A stretch of 64,000 bases of DNA from the NCBI RefSeq assembly GCF_000428485.1, contig NZ_AUAA01000011.1, forward strand, positions 1-64,000, read 5' to 3'. A program made the translations under genes and the position numbers. The notes beneath the pieces were generated by a model that ran no database searches, was not told the DNA's origin, and worked only from the letters and a program-made list of their open reading frames with translations. Origin of the DNA: Epilithonimonas tenax DSM 16811. Its GTDB lineage: Bacteria; Bacteroidota; Bacteroidia; Flavobacteriales; Weeksellaceae. Positions 50,522 to 59,650 of this stretch are shown here, piece by piece. Numbering within the stretch: the stretch's first letter is position 1; each line of letters starts with the position of its first letter.

Positions 50522-51874
50522 TTATTTGGCAACTGCCGGAATTGGATCTGCATAATTAGCTAATCCATAATTTTGGGTTTGGCTCAACTCTGGGTTGTTG
50601 ACGTGCCATTCAAACTCATCTCTGAAGTGTCTGATAGCAGCAGCAACCGGCCAGGCAGCGGCGTCTCCCAAAGGACAAATGGTATTCCCTTCGATTTTTC
50701 TCTGGATATCCCAAAGCAAATCAATGTCTGCCATTTTACCTTCTCCTTTTTCAATTTTTTTCAAGATTTTGTACATCCAACCCGTTCCTTCACGGCAAGG
50801 TGTACATTGTCCACAACTCTCGTGGTTATAGAATCTTGCTAATGTCATTGTATGATTGACCACACATTGGTCTTCATCCAAAACTATAAATCCACCTGAA
50901 CCCATCATCGTTCCGGTAGCAAAACCACCGTCAGCAAGGGATTCGTAATTCATATATCTTGGTTCGCCATTGATGGTTTTCAGTAATAAATTTGCTGGGA
51001 CGATTGGAACAGAACTTCCACCAGGAATACAGGCTTTCAGTTTTTTACCATTCGGGATGCCACCACAATATTCATCAGAATAAATAAATTCTTCAACGGT
51101 AATGGTCATATCGATTTCGTAAACGCCTGGTTTGTTGATGTTACCGCAAGCAGAAATCAATTTCGTTCCTGTTGACCTTCCAACACCTATTTTAGCATAT
51201 TCGGCACCAGTGATATCGATGATTGGAACAACTGCAGCAATCGTCTCAACATTGTTCACCACCGTTGGTCGTTCCCAAAGTCCTTTGATAGCCGGGAAAG
51301 GTGGTTTTAGTCTTGGGTTTCCTCTTTTACCTTCAAGAGATTCCAGCAATGCCGTTTCTTCACCACAGATATAAGCTCCTGCACCTCTTTGAACATATAT
51401 TTCGCAATCGAAACCAGTTCCTAAGATGTTTTTTCCAAGAAATCCAGCAGCCTTGGCTTCTTCGATGGCTTCTTCCAAAATATCTGGAATCCACGAATAT
51501 TCTCCTCTTATATAGATGTATGAAACGTTGGAACCTAAAACGAAAGAAGAAATCAACATTCCTTCTATTAATAAATGAGGAAGAAACTCCATCAAATATC
51601 TGTCTTTGAAAGTTCCAGGTTCGGACTCATCGGCATTAACAACCAAGTGTCTTGGCACGCCTTCTGGCTTAGCAAGGAAACTCCACTTCATTCCAGTAGG
51701 GAAGCCCGCGCCACCACGACCACGAAGTCCGGAAGTTTTCACTTCTTCAAGAACTTCTTCAGGTTTCATTTTAAGCGCTTTCTCTGCCGCTTCGTAACCA
51801 CCATTTTTTCGGTAAGTTTCGAAGTAACGGATTCCCTCAATATGTGCGTTTTTAAGTAAAAGTTTTTTACTCAT
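50522..51874 (-). CDS. nuoF: NADH-quinone oxidoreductase subunit F
   Basis: 450 residues; binds NADH, FMN and cluster N3. GLRGRGGAGFPTGMKW is the FMN/NADH glycine-rich loop, GAGAYICGEETALLESLEGKR the NADH site, and ESCGQCTPCREGTGW with a later Cys (GNTICPLG) the N3 ligands. Confidence 0.97.
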   Translation of the reverse strand: MSKKLLLKNAHIEGIRYFETYRKNGGYEAAEKALKMKPEEVLEEVKTSGLRGRGGAGFPTGMKWSFLAKPEGVPRHLVVNADESEPGTFKDRYLMEFLPHLLIEGMLISSFVLGSNVSYIYIRGEYSWIPDILEEAIEEAKAAGFLGKNILGTGFDCEIYVQRGAGAYICGEETALLESLEGKRGNPRLKPPFPAIKGLWERPTVVNNVETIAAVVPIIDITGAEYAKIGVGRSTGTKLISACGNINKPGVYEIDMTITVEEFIYSDEYCGGIPNGKKLKACIPGGSSVPIVPANLLLKTINGEPRYMNYESLADGGFATGTMMGSGGFIVLDEDQCVVNHTMTLARFYNHESCGQCTPCREGTGWMYKILKKIEKGEGKMADIDLLWDIQRKIEGNTICPLGDAAAWPVAAAIRHFRDEFEWHVNNPELSQTQNYGLANYADPIPAVAK

Positions 51875-51952
51875 TGTTTTATGCTTTTAGCGAATGGCTT
51901 TTAGCTTGTGGCTATTTGCGGTACGCCTTTTTAATTAATTTAAAATTTATTT

Positions 51953-52462
51953 TTAACCTAAATCGATGGCGCCTTGTCTGCAAAGGTCAATAATCTCATC
52001 CACTTTTTCGATGGTCAAATGCTCGTGGTAGAATTTTCCCAACTGCATCATCGGTGCATAACCGCAGGCGCCAAGGCATTCTCCCGGTTTCAGGGTGAAA
52101 AGTCCGTCTGCTGTAGTTTCGCCGTCTTTAATGTTTAATTTCGTTCTGATGTGGTCGAGAATATGGTCACTTCCGTTCAGCATACAAGGTCCTGTTCTGC
52201 AAACTTCCAAAACATATTTTCCCACTGGCTTCATATTGAACATGGTGTAGAAAGTCGCAACTTCATATACTTCAATTGGCGTGATACTTAATATTTCTGC
52301 AACATAATCCATCACTGGAACAGCCAGCCAACCATCAAATTCTTTCTGTGCAATGTGCAAGACAGGAATCAACGCAGATTTTTGTCTGCCTTCCGGATAT
52401 CTCGCCATAATTTTATGAACCTGCGCTAAGCTTTCAGGTTTAAAAGCAATTGTTTCGCTCAT
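51953..52462 (-). CDS. nuoE: NADH-quinone oxidoreductase subunit E
   Basis: 169-residue thioredoxin-like subunit with the 2Fe-2S cluster N1a. The ligands are in EVCRTGPCMLNG and in GECLGACGYAP. It pairs with NuoF. 78 bases from nuoF. Confidence 0.96.
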   Translation of the reverse strand: MSETIAFKPESLAQVHKIMARYPEGRQKSALIPVLHIAQKEFDGWLAVPVMDYVAEILSITPIEVYEVATFYTMFNMKPVGKYVLEVCRTGPCMLNGSDHILDHIRTKLNIKDGETTADGLFTLKPGECLGACGYAPMMQLGKFYHEHLTIEKVDEIIDLCRQGAIDLG

Positions 52463-52470
52463 ATTTAAAA

Positions 52471-52501
52471 GATTTTAGATTTTAGATTTTAGATTTTAGA
52501 T
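52471..52501. repeat. Short tandem repeat spacer, nuoD-nuoE
   Basis: More than four perfect copies of the 7-bp unit GATTTTA; a fifth, separated copy follows near 52555. Confidence 0.7.
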
Positions 52502-52601
52502 GAAAATCGTGGTTCTAAAAATCTTATCAATTTTGATATTAATTTAGATTTAAAGATTTTAGATTAATTTAAAATTTATAATCCAAAATCTATAATTTCA
52601 T

Positions 52602-53825
52602 TTATGCGTCTAATTCTCCCGCAATGATATTCATACTACACATTGTTACGATTGCGTCAGATATTACAGCGCCGGTGATCATTTCCGGATAAGCTTGGTA
52701 ATAAATGAAACAAGGTCTTCTGAAGTGCAATCTGTAAGGCGTTCTTCCGCCGTCGCTCACGAGATAAAATCCTAATTCTCCGTTTCCACCTTCTACAGCG
52801 TGGTAAACTTCGCCTTTAGGAACATCTGTTTCTCCCATTACGATTTTGAAATGGTAAATCAAGGCTTCCATTTTGTTGTAAACATCTGCCTTTTCAGGAA
52901 GATAGAAATCCGGAACATCTGCGTGGAATGGTCCTTCTGGAAGATTGTCGTAAGCTTGGTTGATGATCTTCAAAGATTCCCAGATCTCTTGTTGTCGAAC
53001 CATAAAACGGTCATAAGTATCACCGGCAGTTCCTACAGGAATCATGAAATCGAAATCTTCATAAGAAGAGTAGGGCTGTGCAACGCGTACGTCATAATCT
53101 ACGCCAGCTGCACGGAGGTTAGGACCAGTGAAACCGTAACTCAAAGCTCTTTCTGCTGAAATTGCGCCTGCGCCGATGGTTCTGTCCATAAAGATTCGGT
53201 TTCTTTCTAAAAGCTGACCGAATTCTGCAAATCTTGCTGGGAAAGTTTTCAGGAAGTCTTTCAACAACTCGTGGAACTTCGGTGTGAAATCTCTTTCAAA
53301 CCCGCCAATTCTACCCATATTGGTCGTCATCCTTGCACCACAAATCTGCTCATACATATCATAAATGCGTTCTCTCTCGATAAACATATAAGTCAATCCT
53401 GTAATTGCGCCGGCGTCCATTCCGGTAACACCGTTACAGATCAGGTGGTCACCAATTCTTGCCAACTCCATCAAGATCACACGCATATAATCTACACGCT
53501 TTGGAACTTTGATCCCGATCAATTTCTCAACTGTCATATGCCAACCCAAATTATTGATTGGTGCAGAGCAGTAGTTCATTCTATCGGTTAGGGTTGTGAT
53601 TTGAGAAAAGTTTCTGCGTTCAGAGATCTTTTCAAATGCCCTGTGAATATAGCCTACAGTTTGCTCAGCGTGAAGAATCCTCTCACCGTCCATAGTAAGA
53701 ACGTTCTGGAAAATCCCGTGAGTTGCTGGATGTGTAGGTCCCAGATTCAGGGTATATAATTGCCCGTCGATCTGTTCTTTACTTTCGTGCTGGTTGAGTA
53801 TATTAGATAATGAGTTATCTTTCAT
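52602..53825 (-). CDS. nuoD: NADH-quinone oxidoreductase subunit D
   Basis: 407 residues, the 49-kDa-type subunit lining the quinone cavity, related to NiFe hydrogenase large subunits. LNLGPTHPATHG, QTVGYIHRAFEK and HYHFKIVMG-like (ALIYHFKIVMG) blocks are present; the quinone-binding His and Tyr lie in HPATHG and the TDRMNY segments. Separate from nuoC (not fused). Confidence 0.97.
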   Translation of the reverse strand: MKDNSLSNILNQHESKEQIDGQLYTLNLGPTHPATHGIFQNVLTMDGERILHAEQTVGYIHRAFEKISERRNFSQITTLTDRMNYCSAPINNLGWHMTVEKLIGIKVPKRVDYMRVILMELARIGDHLICNGVTGMDAGAITGLTYMFIERERIYDMYEQICGARMTTNMGRIGGFERDFTPKFHELLKDFLKTFPARFAEFGQLLERNRIFMDRTIGAGAISAERALSYGFTGPNLRAAGVDYDVRVAQPYSSYEDFDFMIPVGTAGDTYDRFMVRQQEIWESLKIINQAYDNLPEGPFHADVPDFYLPEKADVYNKMEALIYHFKIVMGETDVPKGEVYHAVEGGNGELGFYLVSDGGRTPYRLHFRRPCFIYYQAYPEMITGAVISDAIVTMCSMNIIAGELDA

Positions 53826-53831
53826 ATTCTT

Positions 53832-53872
53832 TATAATTGATAATTGATAGGTGATAATTGATAATCATTGAT
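53832..53872. repeat. Short tandem repeat spacer, nuoC-nuoD
   Basis: Repeats of a TGATAAT(T) unit: AATTGATAATTGATAGGTGA and onward, about five degenerate copies. Confidence 0.6.
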
Positions 53873-53890
53873 CTATCACTTATATTAATT

Positions 53891-54385
53891 TTATCTGCCG
53901 AACATACTGTCGTTCTTGTCTGTTCTGGTTCCATCTTCCAATCGGTATTCTTTCAGCATCGGATGGTAACCCAGGTCTTCCATATTGAGGATGGGTCTCA
54001 GATCCGGATGTCCTTTGAATTTGATGCCGTAGAAATCAAAAGTTTCTCTTTCCATCCAGTTGGCACCAGCGAATAGTTCTGTCAAAGAGTCTACCTCTAC
54101 ATTTTCTCTCGTCATAAAAACTTTGAGACGGATTCTGAAGTTGGTCATCATATTATGCAAGTGATAAACAACGCCAATTTCTTTCTCTGGTGTTTCAGGA
54201 TAATGGATCCCACAAACGTCTGTCAAGAAATTGATTTCTAAAGTAGAATCTTTGAGATAATGAATGATCTTTTTGATGTCGTCTTTTTTAACTTCAACCG
54301 TCAGCATTCCATACGGCTCTGAACTTGAAATCACAGATTCGGGAAATTCTCTCGTGATTGCTTCTAATACAAATTCGTTCGTCAT
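53891..54385 (-). CDS. nuoC: NADH-quinone oxidoreductase subunit C
   Basis: 164 residues, the 30-kDa-type subunit. ANWMERETFDFYGIKFKGHP is the family signature; LTDVCGIHYP is also typical. Five bases from nuoB. Confidence 0.96.
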   Translation of the reverse strand: MTNEFVLEAITREFPESVISSSEPYGMLTVEVKKDDIKKIIHYLKDSTLEINFLTDVCGIHYPETPEKEIGVVYHLHNMMTNFRIRLKVFMTRENVEVDSLTELFAGANWMERETFDFYGIKFKGHPDLRPILNMEDLGYHPMLKEYRLEDGTRTDKNDSMFGR

Positions 54386-54390
54386 CTTCC

Positions 54391-54951
54391 TTAGTTGCTA
54401 ATGTTGTAAGAATCCAGTAAATGCTGATATTCTGGCATGTCTCGTCTTCTTAGACTTTCACTTTCTGCCAAAGCCTGCACTTGCATTACACCTTCGATGA
54501 TCTGTTCTGGTCTTGGTGGACATCCTGGAACATACACGTCTACTGGAATGATTTTATCAATCCCCTGAAGAACGGAGTACGTATCAAAAATACCACCACT
54601 GGAAGCACATGCGCCAACTGCAACTACCCATTTTGGCTCAGCCATTTGGGTGTAAACTTCTTTCAAAACGGGGCCTAATTTTTTCGATATGGTTCCACAA
54701 ACCATTAGCATATCTGCCTGTCTTGGAGAGAAAGAGTTTCTTTCCATTCCAAATCTTGAAGCGTCGTAGGTTGGATTCAATGTCGCCATAAATTCGATAC
54801 CACAACAAGAAGTAGCGAAAGGTAGAGGCCAAAGTGAAAACTTTCTTGCCATCCCAATGACACTGCTCAGTTTCGTTGCAAAAAATCCTTCTCCTTCAAA
54901 TCCTGGGGGAGCGGGTGCATCTGTTATAATTACTGGTTTGTTATCTGACAT
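54391..54951 (-). CDS. nuoB: NADH-quinone oxidoreductase subunit B
   Basis: 186 residues, binds the terminal cluster N2 next to quinone. The tandem Cys is in [11 protein letters not shown], and the remaining ligands in [13 protein letters not shown] and [12 protein letters not shown]. Confidence 0.97.
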   Translation of the reverse strand: MSDNKPVIITDAPAPPGFEGEGFFATKLSSVIGMARKFSLWPLPFATSCCGIEFMATLNPTYDASRFGMERNSFSPRQADMLMVCGTISKKLGPVLKEVYTQMAEPKWVVAVGACASSGGIFDTYSVLQGIDKIIPVDVYVPGCPPRPEQIIEGVMQVQALAESESLRRRDMPEYQHLLDSYNISN

Positions 54952-55044
54952 TTTTTCTTTTTTTGTTAAAGTGTTAAATCGTTAATTTGTCAAAATGATG
55001 AACAATTTTACGATTCTGCGATTTCGCAGTTTTACTTCATTCAG

Positions 55045-55416
55045 TTATTTGTCCCAATCCAAAGCACCTCTTTTCCAAACGTAGAAAAAAGCGACAAAGA
55101 AAATAGCAACAAATGTAAGTACGGCCACAAAGCCTTCCATTCCAAATTCTCTAAAGTTGACAGCGTAAGGATAGAAGAATACGATTTCTATATCGAATAG
55201 CACGAACAATACTGCAGTCAAGAAATATTTAATAGAAAATGGTGTTCTCGCGTTACCTTCACTTGGAATTCCGCATTCCCAGGCTTGGTTTTTTGCAGAA
55301 TTTCCTTTTTTCTGCTGTGGACCCAAAAAATGAGCTCCTAGCAAGGAGATTGCTACAAATCCAAGACCAACGGCTGCCTGAATAAGGATTGGAATATAAT
55401 TTTCGGGTAAATTCAT
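55045..55416 (-). CDS. nuoA: NADH-quinone oxidoreductase subunit A
   Basis: 123 residues, three helices, first gene of the nuo operon. The loop YECGI-type motif reads AWECGIPSEG; FDIEIVFFYPYAV is the second hallmark. The promoter -7 box lies 20 bases upstream. 93-base spacer to nuoB. Confidence 0.96.
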   Translation of the reverse strand: MNLPENYIPILIQAAVGLGFVAISLLGAHFLGPQQKKGNSAKNQAWECGIPSEGNARTPFSIKYFLTAVLFVLFDIEIVFFYPYAVNFREFGMEGFVAVLTFVAIFFVAFFYVWKRGALDWDK

Positions 55417-55436
55417 AAGATCTAAATTTAACTATG

Positions 55437-55444
55437 CAAAAATA
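55437..55444 (-). promoter_or_regulatory. -7 box of the nuo operon
   Basis: Minus strand TATTTTTG followed by C. No -33 TTG at the usual spacing, so strength may depend on an activator. Confidence 0.6.
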
Positions 55445-55536
55445 CTAAATAAAGATTTAATATAGTAAATTATCAGCCTTATGTAAAGCAGAGAAAAGTC
55501 GCATTTTGTAAATTTAGAACGGTTATAAATAAGCTT

Positions 55537-55722
55537 CTATTTCTCTTTCTTGCCTATTTTCTTCAGAACCAAGAAGGCAATGTAAGCAATATATAGAAAC
55601 AATACGCTGGCAAACAAGATGTTGATCACTGTGTCTGTTCTTTCGTCTTTGATGGGTTTGTAGAAATTATAAGCCACAAACAAAATTATCAAGCCCGCAT
55701 AGATATAGAGTTGCTTTTTCAA
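55537..55722 (-). CDS. Small two-helix membrane protein
   Basis: 61 residues: helix 1 about 4-19 (LYIYAGLIILFVAYNF), a short charged loop (KPIKDERTDT), helix 2 about 33-53 (ILFASVLFLYIAYIAFLVL), basic tail (KKIGKKEK). It has to start at TTG 55722, since no ATG precedes before a stop. The 120 bases to nuoA hold the nuo promoter, so it is downstream of the GNAT gene rather than part of nuo. Family not recognised. Confidence 0.65.
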   Translation of the reverse strand: MKKQLYIYAGLIILFVAYNFYKPIKDERTDTVINILFASVLFLYIAYIAFLVLKKIGKKEK

Positions 55723-55788
55723 TCTGAATTTTTTTTAAGAGTTTGGTGTTCTTATTCGGTAATTATATTTTGTTAAACAATCGTTTAA

Positions 55789-56919
55789 TTAATATTTAAT
55801 TTCTAGAGCATAGGTTCTTCTTCTTTTGTGGTTCACCGGATTATAATCCTGCCAAAGCAACTGGACGCTTTTGTTTTCTTCCAGCTCGGGATTGGTCTCC
55901 AAAAACTTGATGCCTTTGTTTTTGAGGTTCCTCTGTATCGCTTTGAAGATAATGGATGTAACGCCTCTTCGCTGGTACTCCGGATGGATGCCGATCAAGT
56001 AGAAATTTGCGCGTTCATTCTTTTTCCCAGCCTGTAAAAAATGCCACCAGCCGAAAGGGAACAGTTTACCATTGGATTTCTGCAGGGCTTTGGAATAGGA
56101 AGGCATTGTGATTGCGAAAGCCACCAATTCGTTATTCTCATCAGCGACACAAGTGATGTAATCTTTGTCTATAAAACCAAAATATTTTTCTTTGTAGGTT
56201 TTGATTTGCTCGTCGGAGATTGGTGTATAAGTAGAAAGATGTTTATAAGTCTGATCCAACAATTTGAACATCTGTTCTACATAAGGCAGGATTTCTTTTT
56301 TATGATTGAATTTTAATGTTTTCAATTTATATTTCTGAGCGATCAGAGAACTGAATTTCTCCACTTTTTCCGGTAAAATTTCAGGAAACTGTAACTCAAA
56401 TTCTACCCATTCTTTTTCCTTGACCAAACCCAGGTTTTCCAAATGTTTCGGGTAATAGTCATTGTTGTAAAGTCCGATCATTGTTGCCAGTTTATCAAAG
56501 CCCATTGTCAGCATGCCTGCTTTGTCCAGATTGGTGAATCCCATTGGACCTTCGATCTTTTCTATGTGGTTTTCTTTTGCAAAATTGATGGCAGTATCAA
56601 CCAACGCTTTGGAGACCTCTGCATCATCAATAAAATCCAGCCAACCGAATCTCACTTTGCTGATGCCGAGTTCTTTCTCTTCCTTTCTATTAATCAAAAC
56701 AGCAATCCTGCCTACGATCTTATCGTTTTTATACGCCAAAAATTGTTTCGCTTCGGAATAATGCAGTGCCGGATTTTCTTCTTTTTTCCATATATTTCTT
56801 TCTTCATTGATCAATGGCGGAACATAGTTGGGGTTGTTTTTGTAAAGTTCCATCGGGAATTTGATAAAATCCATCTGATTTTTTTCAGTAACTACTTGCT
56901 TTATATTGATATTTGCCAT
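55789..56919 (-). CDS. GNAT-fold N-acetyltransferase-like protein
   Basis: 376 residues from ATG 56919 (ANINIKQVVTEKNQMDFIKFPM). A GNAT-type acyl-CoA-binding segment is HPEYQRRGVTSIIFKAIQRNL in the C-terminal third; the N-terminal part resembles a second, degenerate GNAT domain (VGRIAVLINRKEEKELG). Widely conserved in Bacteroidota, with the substrate unknown. Some databases label it GTP cyclohydrolase, for which I see no support. It has a complete promoter at 56941-56970. Confidence 0.82.
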   Translation of the reverse strand: MANINIKQVVTEKNQMDFIKFPMELYKNNPNYVPPLINEERNIWKKEENPALHYSEAKQFLAYKNDKIVGRIAVLINRKEEKELGISKVRFGWLDFIDDAEVSKALVDTAINFAKENHIEKIEGPMGFTNLDKAGMLTMGFDKLATMIGLYNNDYYPKHLENLGLVKEKEWVEFELQFPEILPEKVEKFSSLIAQKYKLKTLKFNHKKEILPYVEQMFKLLDQTYKHLSTYTPISDEQIKTYKEKYFGFIDKDYITCVADENNELVAFAITMPSYSKALQKSNGKLFPFGWWHFLQAGKKNERANFYLIGIHPEYQRRGVTSIIFKAIQRNLKNKGIKFLETNPELEENKSVQLLWQDYNPVNHKRRRTYALEIKY

Positions 56920-56940
56920 ATTCTTGTTTAATAGATAAAG

Positions 56941-56970
56941 CAAAGATAGTTTTTAAGCAAAAAAAAGCAA
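56941..56970 (-). promoter_or_regulatory. Promoter of the GNAT gene
   Basis: -33 TTG (56968-56970, read on minus), 19-base spacer, -7 TATCTTTG (56941-56948) followed by C. Confidence 0.7.
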
Positions 56971-57031
56971 TGCTTTGGCATAATTTTTACTCAAATTCGT
57001 GTAATTTATTTTAATATAAATTGAAAATAAA

Positions 57032-57718
57032 ATGACTGGTTACTATTTAATTATTGGGATTTCTATGTTGTTGAGCTGGATTGTTTCTTCCAGACTGAAA
57101 TCCAAATTCGAACATTACTCCAAAGTTCATCTTAGAAATGGACTTTCTGGAAAAGAAATTGCCGAAAAAATGCTGAGAGACAACGGTATTACCGACGTTC
57201 AAGTTGTTTCTGTTCCGGGGCAATTGACAGATCATTACAATCCGGAGACCAAAACTGTCAATCTCTCTGAAGCAGTTTATATGCAAAGAAACGCCGCGGC
57301 TGCTGCCGTTGCAGCTCACGAATGTGGTCACGCTGTGCAGCACGCTGTAGGGTACTCTATGTTGCAGTTGAGATCAAAAATGGTTCCGATTGTCAACATC
57401 AGTTCCAACCTTTTGCAGTTTGTTTTGATGGGTGGTATTGTGCTGATGGCGATGAGTGGCAGCAAAATTGTCTTAGCAATCGGTGTTGTGCTATTTGCAA
57501 TCACAACCTTATTTGCATTTATCACATTACCAGTGGAATATGATGCAAGCAATCGTGCCTTGAAATGGTTGGAAACTACAGGAACCGTTTCCCGTGAAGA
57601 GTACGCTGGGGCAGAAGATTCTTTGAAATGGGCGGCAAGAACTTATGTTGTGGCTGCCTTGGGTTCGCTTGCTCAGCTGATGTATTTCGCATCACTATTG
57701 ATGGGCAGAAGAGATTAA
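57032..57718 (+). CDS. YugP-type membrane zinc metallopeptidase
   Basis: 228 residues. Zinc motif HECGH (His96, Glu97, His100) in AVAAHECGHAVQHA; transmembrane helices at about 3-19, 125-145, 150-170 and near 205-225. NPETKTVNLSEAVY precedes the motif, as in the family. Role unknown; neighbours do not add a clue. It converges on yigZ with a 3-base gap and no terminator hairpin. Confidence 0.92.
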   Translation: MTGYYLIIGISMLLSWIVSSRLKSKFEHYSKVHLRNGLSGKEIAEKMLRDNGITDVQVVSVPGQLTDHYNPETKTVNLSEAVYMQRNAAAAAVAAHECGHAVQHAVGYSMLQLRSKMVPIVNISSNLLQFVLMGGIVLMAMSGSKIVLAIGVVLFAITTLFAFITLPVEYDASNRALKWLETTGTVSREEYAGAEDSLKWAARTYVVAALGSLAQLMYFASLLMGRRD

Positions 57719-57721
57719 AAA

Positions 57722-58318
57722 TTAGATAAAATTAAATTCCAAAAGCATCTCGGATAATTCTTCTGAGATGTTTTCTTTTTTTGAGGTTTTGATGTTTGCA
57801 ACGATGGTACAGATATCTTCGGCCTCGAAGGTGCTTATTTTACCATCATATTTATTAAGCAACGTAAAAATCACGTTTTGCTGAGAGAATTTGAATTTCA
57901 ATTCAATTTGGGATTCTAATTCTTTTGTGATGATCTTGGTGTGTTCCAATGTGTATTTTGCACATTCTTTGTAGGCTTTCACCAGTCCTCCAACGCCCAG
58001 TTTTGTTCCACCGTAATACCTGATGACCACAAGCAAAACATTGGTGATCTGATGAGTAAGAAGTTGATTGTAAATTGGTAAACCCGCACTTCCGGAAGGT
58101 TCGCCATCGTCATTTGCTCTGTAATTTTCTCCAATGATTCCCAATCTGTACGCATAGCAGTGGTGCGTTGCTTTTGAATGGATTTCCTGAAGTTTGCTCA
58201 ATCTTAATTTGATATCAGATTCAGAATGGACGGGATACGCAAAACCGATGAATTTGCTGCCCTTCTCTTTGAGGAGAATTTCTTCAGTTTCTTTGTCGAT
58301 GGTCTGGAATTCAAACAT
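57722..58318 (-). CDS. yigZ: YigZ/IMPACT family protein
   Basis: 198 residues: an N-terminal IMPACT domain (SKFIGFAYPVHSE; THHCYAYR; NDDGEPSGSAGLPI; VVIRYYGGTKLGVGGL) and a C-terminal DUF1949-type domain. The E. coli homolog binds nucleic acid. The mRNA is probably leaderless, since a perfect promoter ends 4 bases before the ATG. Confidence 0.94.
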   Translation of the reverse strand: MFEFQTIDKETEEILLKEKGSKFIGFAYPVHSESDIKLRLSKLQEIHSKATHHCYAYRLGIIGENYRANDDGEPSGSAGLPIYNQLLTHQITNVLLVVIRYYGGTKLGVGGLVKAYKECAKYTLEHTKIITKELESQIELKFKFSQQNVIFTLLNKYDGKISTFEAEDICTIVANIKTSKKENISEELSEMLLEFNFI

Positions 58319-58322
58319 TCAT

Positions 58323-58353
58323 CAAAAATAGAGATTCTGTGAGTCAAATTCAA
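58323..58353 (-). promoter_or_regulatory. Promoter of yigZ
   Basis: -33 TTG, 20-base spacer and -7 TATTTTTG (58323-58330) on the minus strand. The expected start of transcription coincides with the ATG at 58318. Confidence 0.65.
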
Positions 58354-58464
58354 ATATTAATTAAAAAATGGAATTTGATTGATTATAATTCGGATTTATA
58401 ACAGATTAATTATGAGAGTCTTAAAAAAATCACAAAATAAAAATTCCAACTATTAATTTTTATG

Positions 58465-58472
58465 TAATTTTG
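58465..58472 (+). promoter_or_regulatory. -7 box of the second KAS III gene
   Basis: TAATTTTG followed by C, 23 bases before the ATG. Confidence 0.5.
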
Positions 58473-58495
58473 CATACTAAATTTTATTCAAATCA

Positions 58496-59575
58496 ATGCC
58501 TAATACAATAATCATTGGCTCCGGAAGTTACATTCCGGAAAACATAATAGAAGGTTCATATTTCAAGGATTCTGTTTTCTATGATGATAATAATCAACTG
58601 ATTGAGAAGCCAACGGAAGAAATAATTCAGAAATTTGTGGATATCACAGAGATCGAAAGAAGAAGATATTTGAGTCCGGAAGATTTCAATTCGGATCTTG
58701 GTCTCAGAGCATCTGTGGAAGCTATTAAGGATGCAGGCATTGACAAGGAAGATATCGACTATATCATCTACGCTACCAATTTTGGGGAAGTGGATACGGA
58801 TGGGATTCCCAACTTTATGCCTTCTTTGTCAGCCAGACTGAAGAATAAATTGGATATCAAAAACAGATCTTGTGTCAATTATGATATGATTTTTGGATGT
58901 CCGGGCTGGGTAGAGTCTCTTATTCTTGCAGATACATTGATAAAAGCTAAGAAGGCAAAAACAATTCTTGTTGTTGGAGGGGAAACACTTAGTCGTGTGA
59001 CTGATGAATTTGACAGAAATAAGATGATCTTCGCTGATGGTGCCGGTGCTGTGGTAGTGACTGCTACAGAAGACACAACGGTAGGCGTTCTGGCGGACAG
59101 TACACTTTGTGATAACGGCGAAGAGCTGAATTATCTTGCCAATGGCCCAAGTCTGAACCTGGAGTCCAAAGAAGCCCGACAATACATCCAGATGAAAGGG
59201 CGCAAAATCTACGAATACGCACTTAAGAATGTTCCAGACGCTATCAAGAAAACAATCGAGAAAGCAGATCTTGATATTACTGATGTCACCAAAATACTGA
59301 TTCATCAGGCCAATGCCAAAATGGATTATGCGATGATCGGGAGACTTTTCAAATTGTACGGACAGAAGGATTATGATCACGCGATCTCTCCAATGACGAT
59401 TCAGGAATTTGGAAACTCATCTGTAGCAACTGTTCCTACTTTGTTTGATCTGATCAGGAAAGGTAAACTGGAGGGTCAGGCATTCATTCCGGGTTCTCAC
59501 ATTGTTTTTACATCAGTTGGAGCAGGGATGAATATCAACTGCGTGGTCTATAAATTTCCAGAAGGGAAAATTTAA
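58496..59575 (+). CDS. Divergent 3-oxoacyl-ACP synthase III family protein
   Basis: 359 residues, thiolase fold. The triad is present but in altered context: Cys135 (MIFGCPGWVES), His270 (LIHQANAK) and Asn307 (EFGNSSVATVP). The usual NDEWI pocket motif is replaced by KPTEEIIQKFVDITEIERRRY, and the segment between strands is longer than in FabH. This resembles the KAS III-like branch used for priming or joining special acyl chains (such as DarB/OleA relatives) more than housekeeping FabH (1794-2816). No partner genes are near. Substrate unknown. Confidence 0.85.
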   Translation: MPNTIIIGSGSYIPENIIEGSYFKDSVFYDDNNQLIEKPTEEIIQKFVDITEIERRRYLSPEDFNSDLGLRASVEAIKDAGIDKEDIDYIIYATNFGEVDTDGIPNFMPSLSARLKNKLDIKNRSCVNYDMIFGCPGWVESLILADTLIKAKKAKTILVVGGETLSRVTDEFDRNKMIFADGAGAVVVTATEDTTVGVLADSTLCDNGEELNYLANGPSLNLESKEARQYIQMKGRKIYEYALKNVPDAIKKTIEKADLDITDVTKILIHQANAKMDYAMIGRLFKLYGQKDYDHAISPMTIQEFGNSSVATVPTLFDLIRKGKLEGQAFIPGSHIVFTSVGAGMNINCVVYKFPEGKI

Positions 59576-59650
59576 AGTAAAATCAAAACTTAAACGTTTA
59601 TAATATGAAAGGAATAAATTATTATTCCTTTTGTTTTTTTTAATATCAGT

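Noticed and set aside
47299-53890. CRISPR-like arrays in the nuo spacers
   Set aside because: Units are only 7-10 bp, lack spacers and there are no cas genes.
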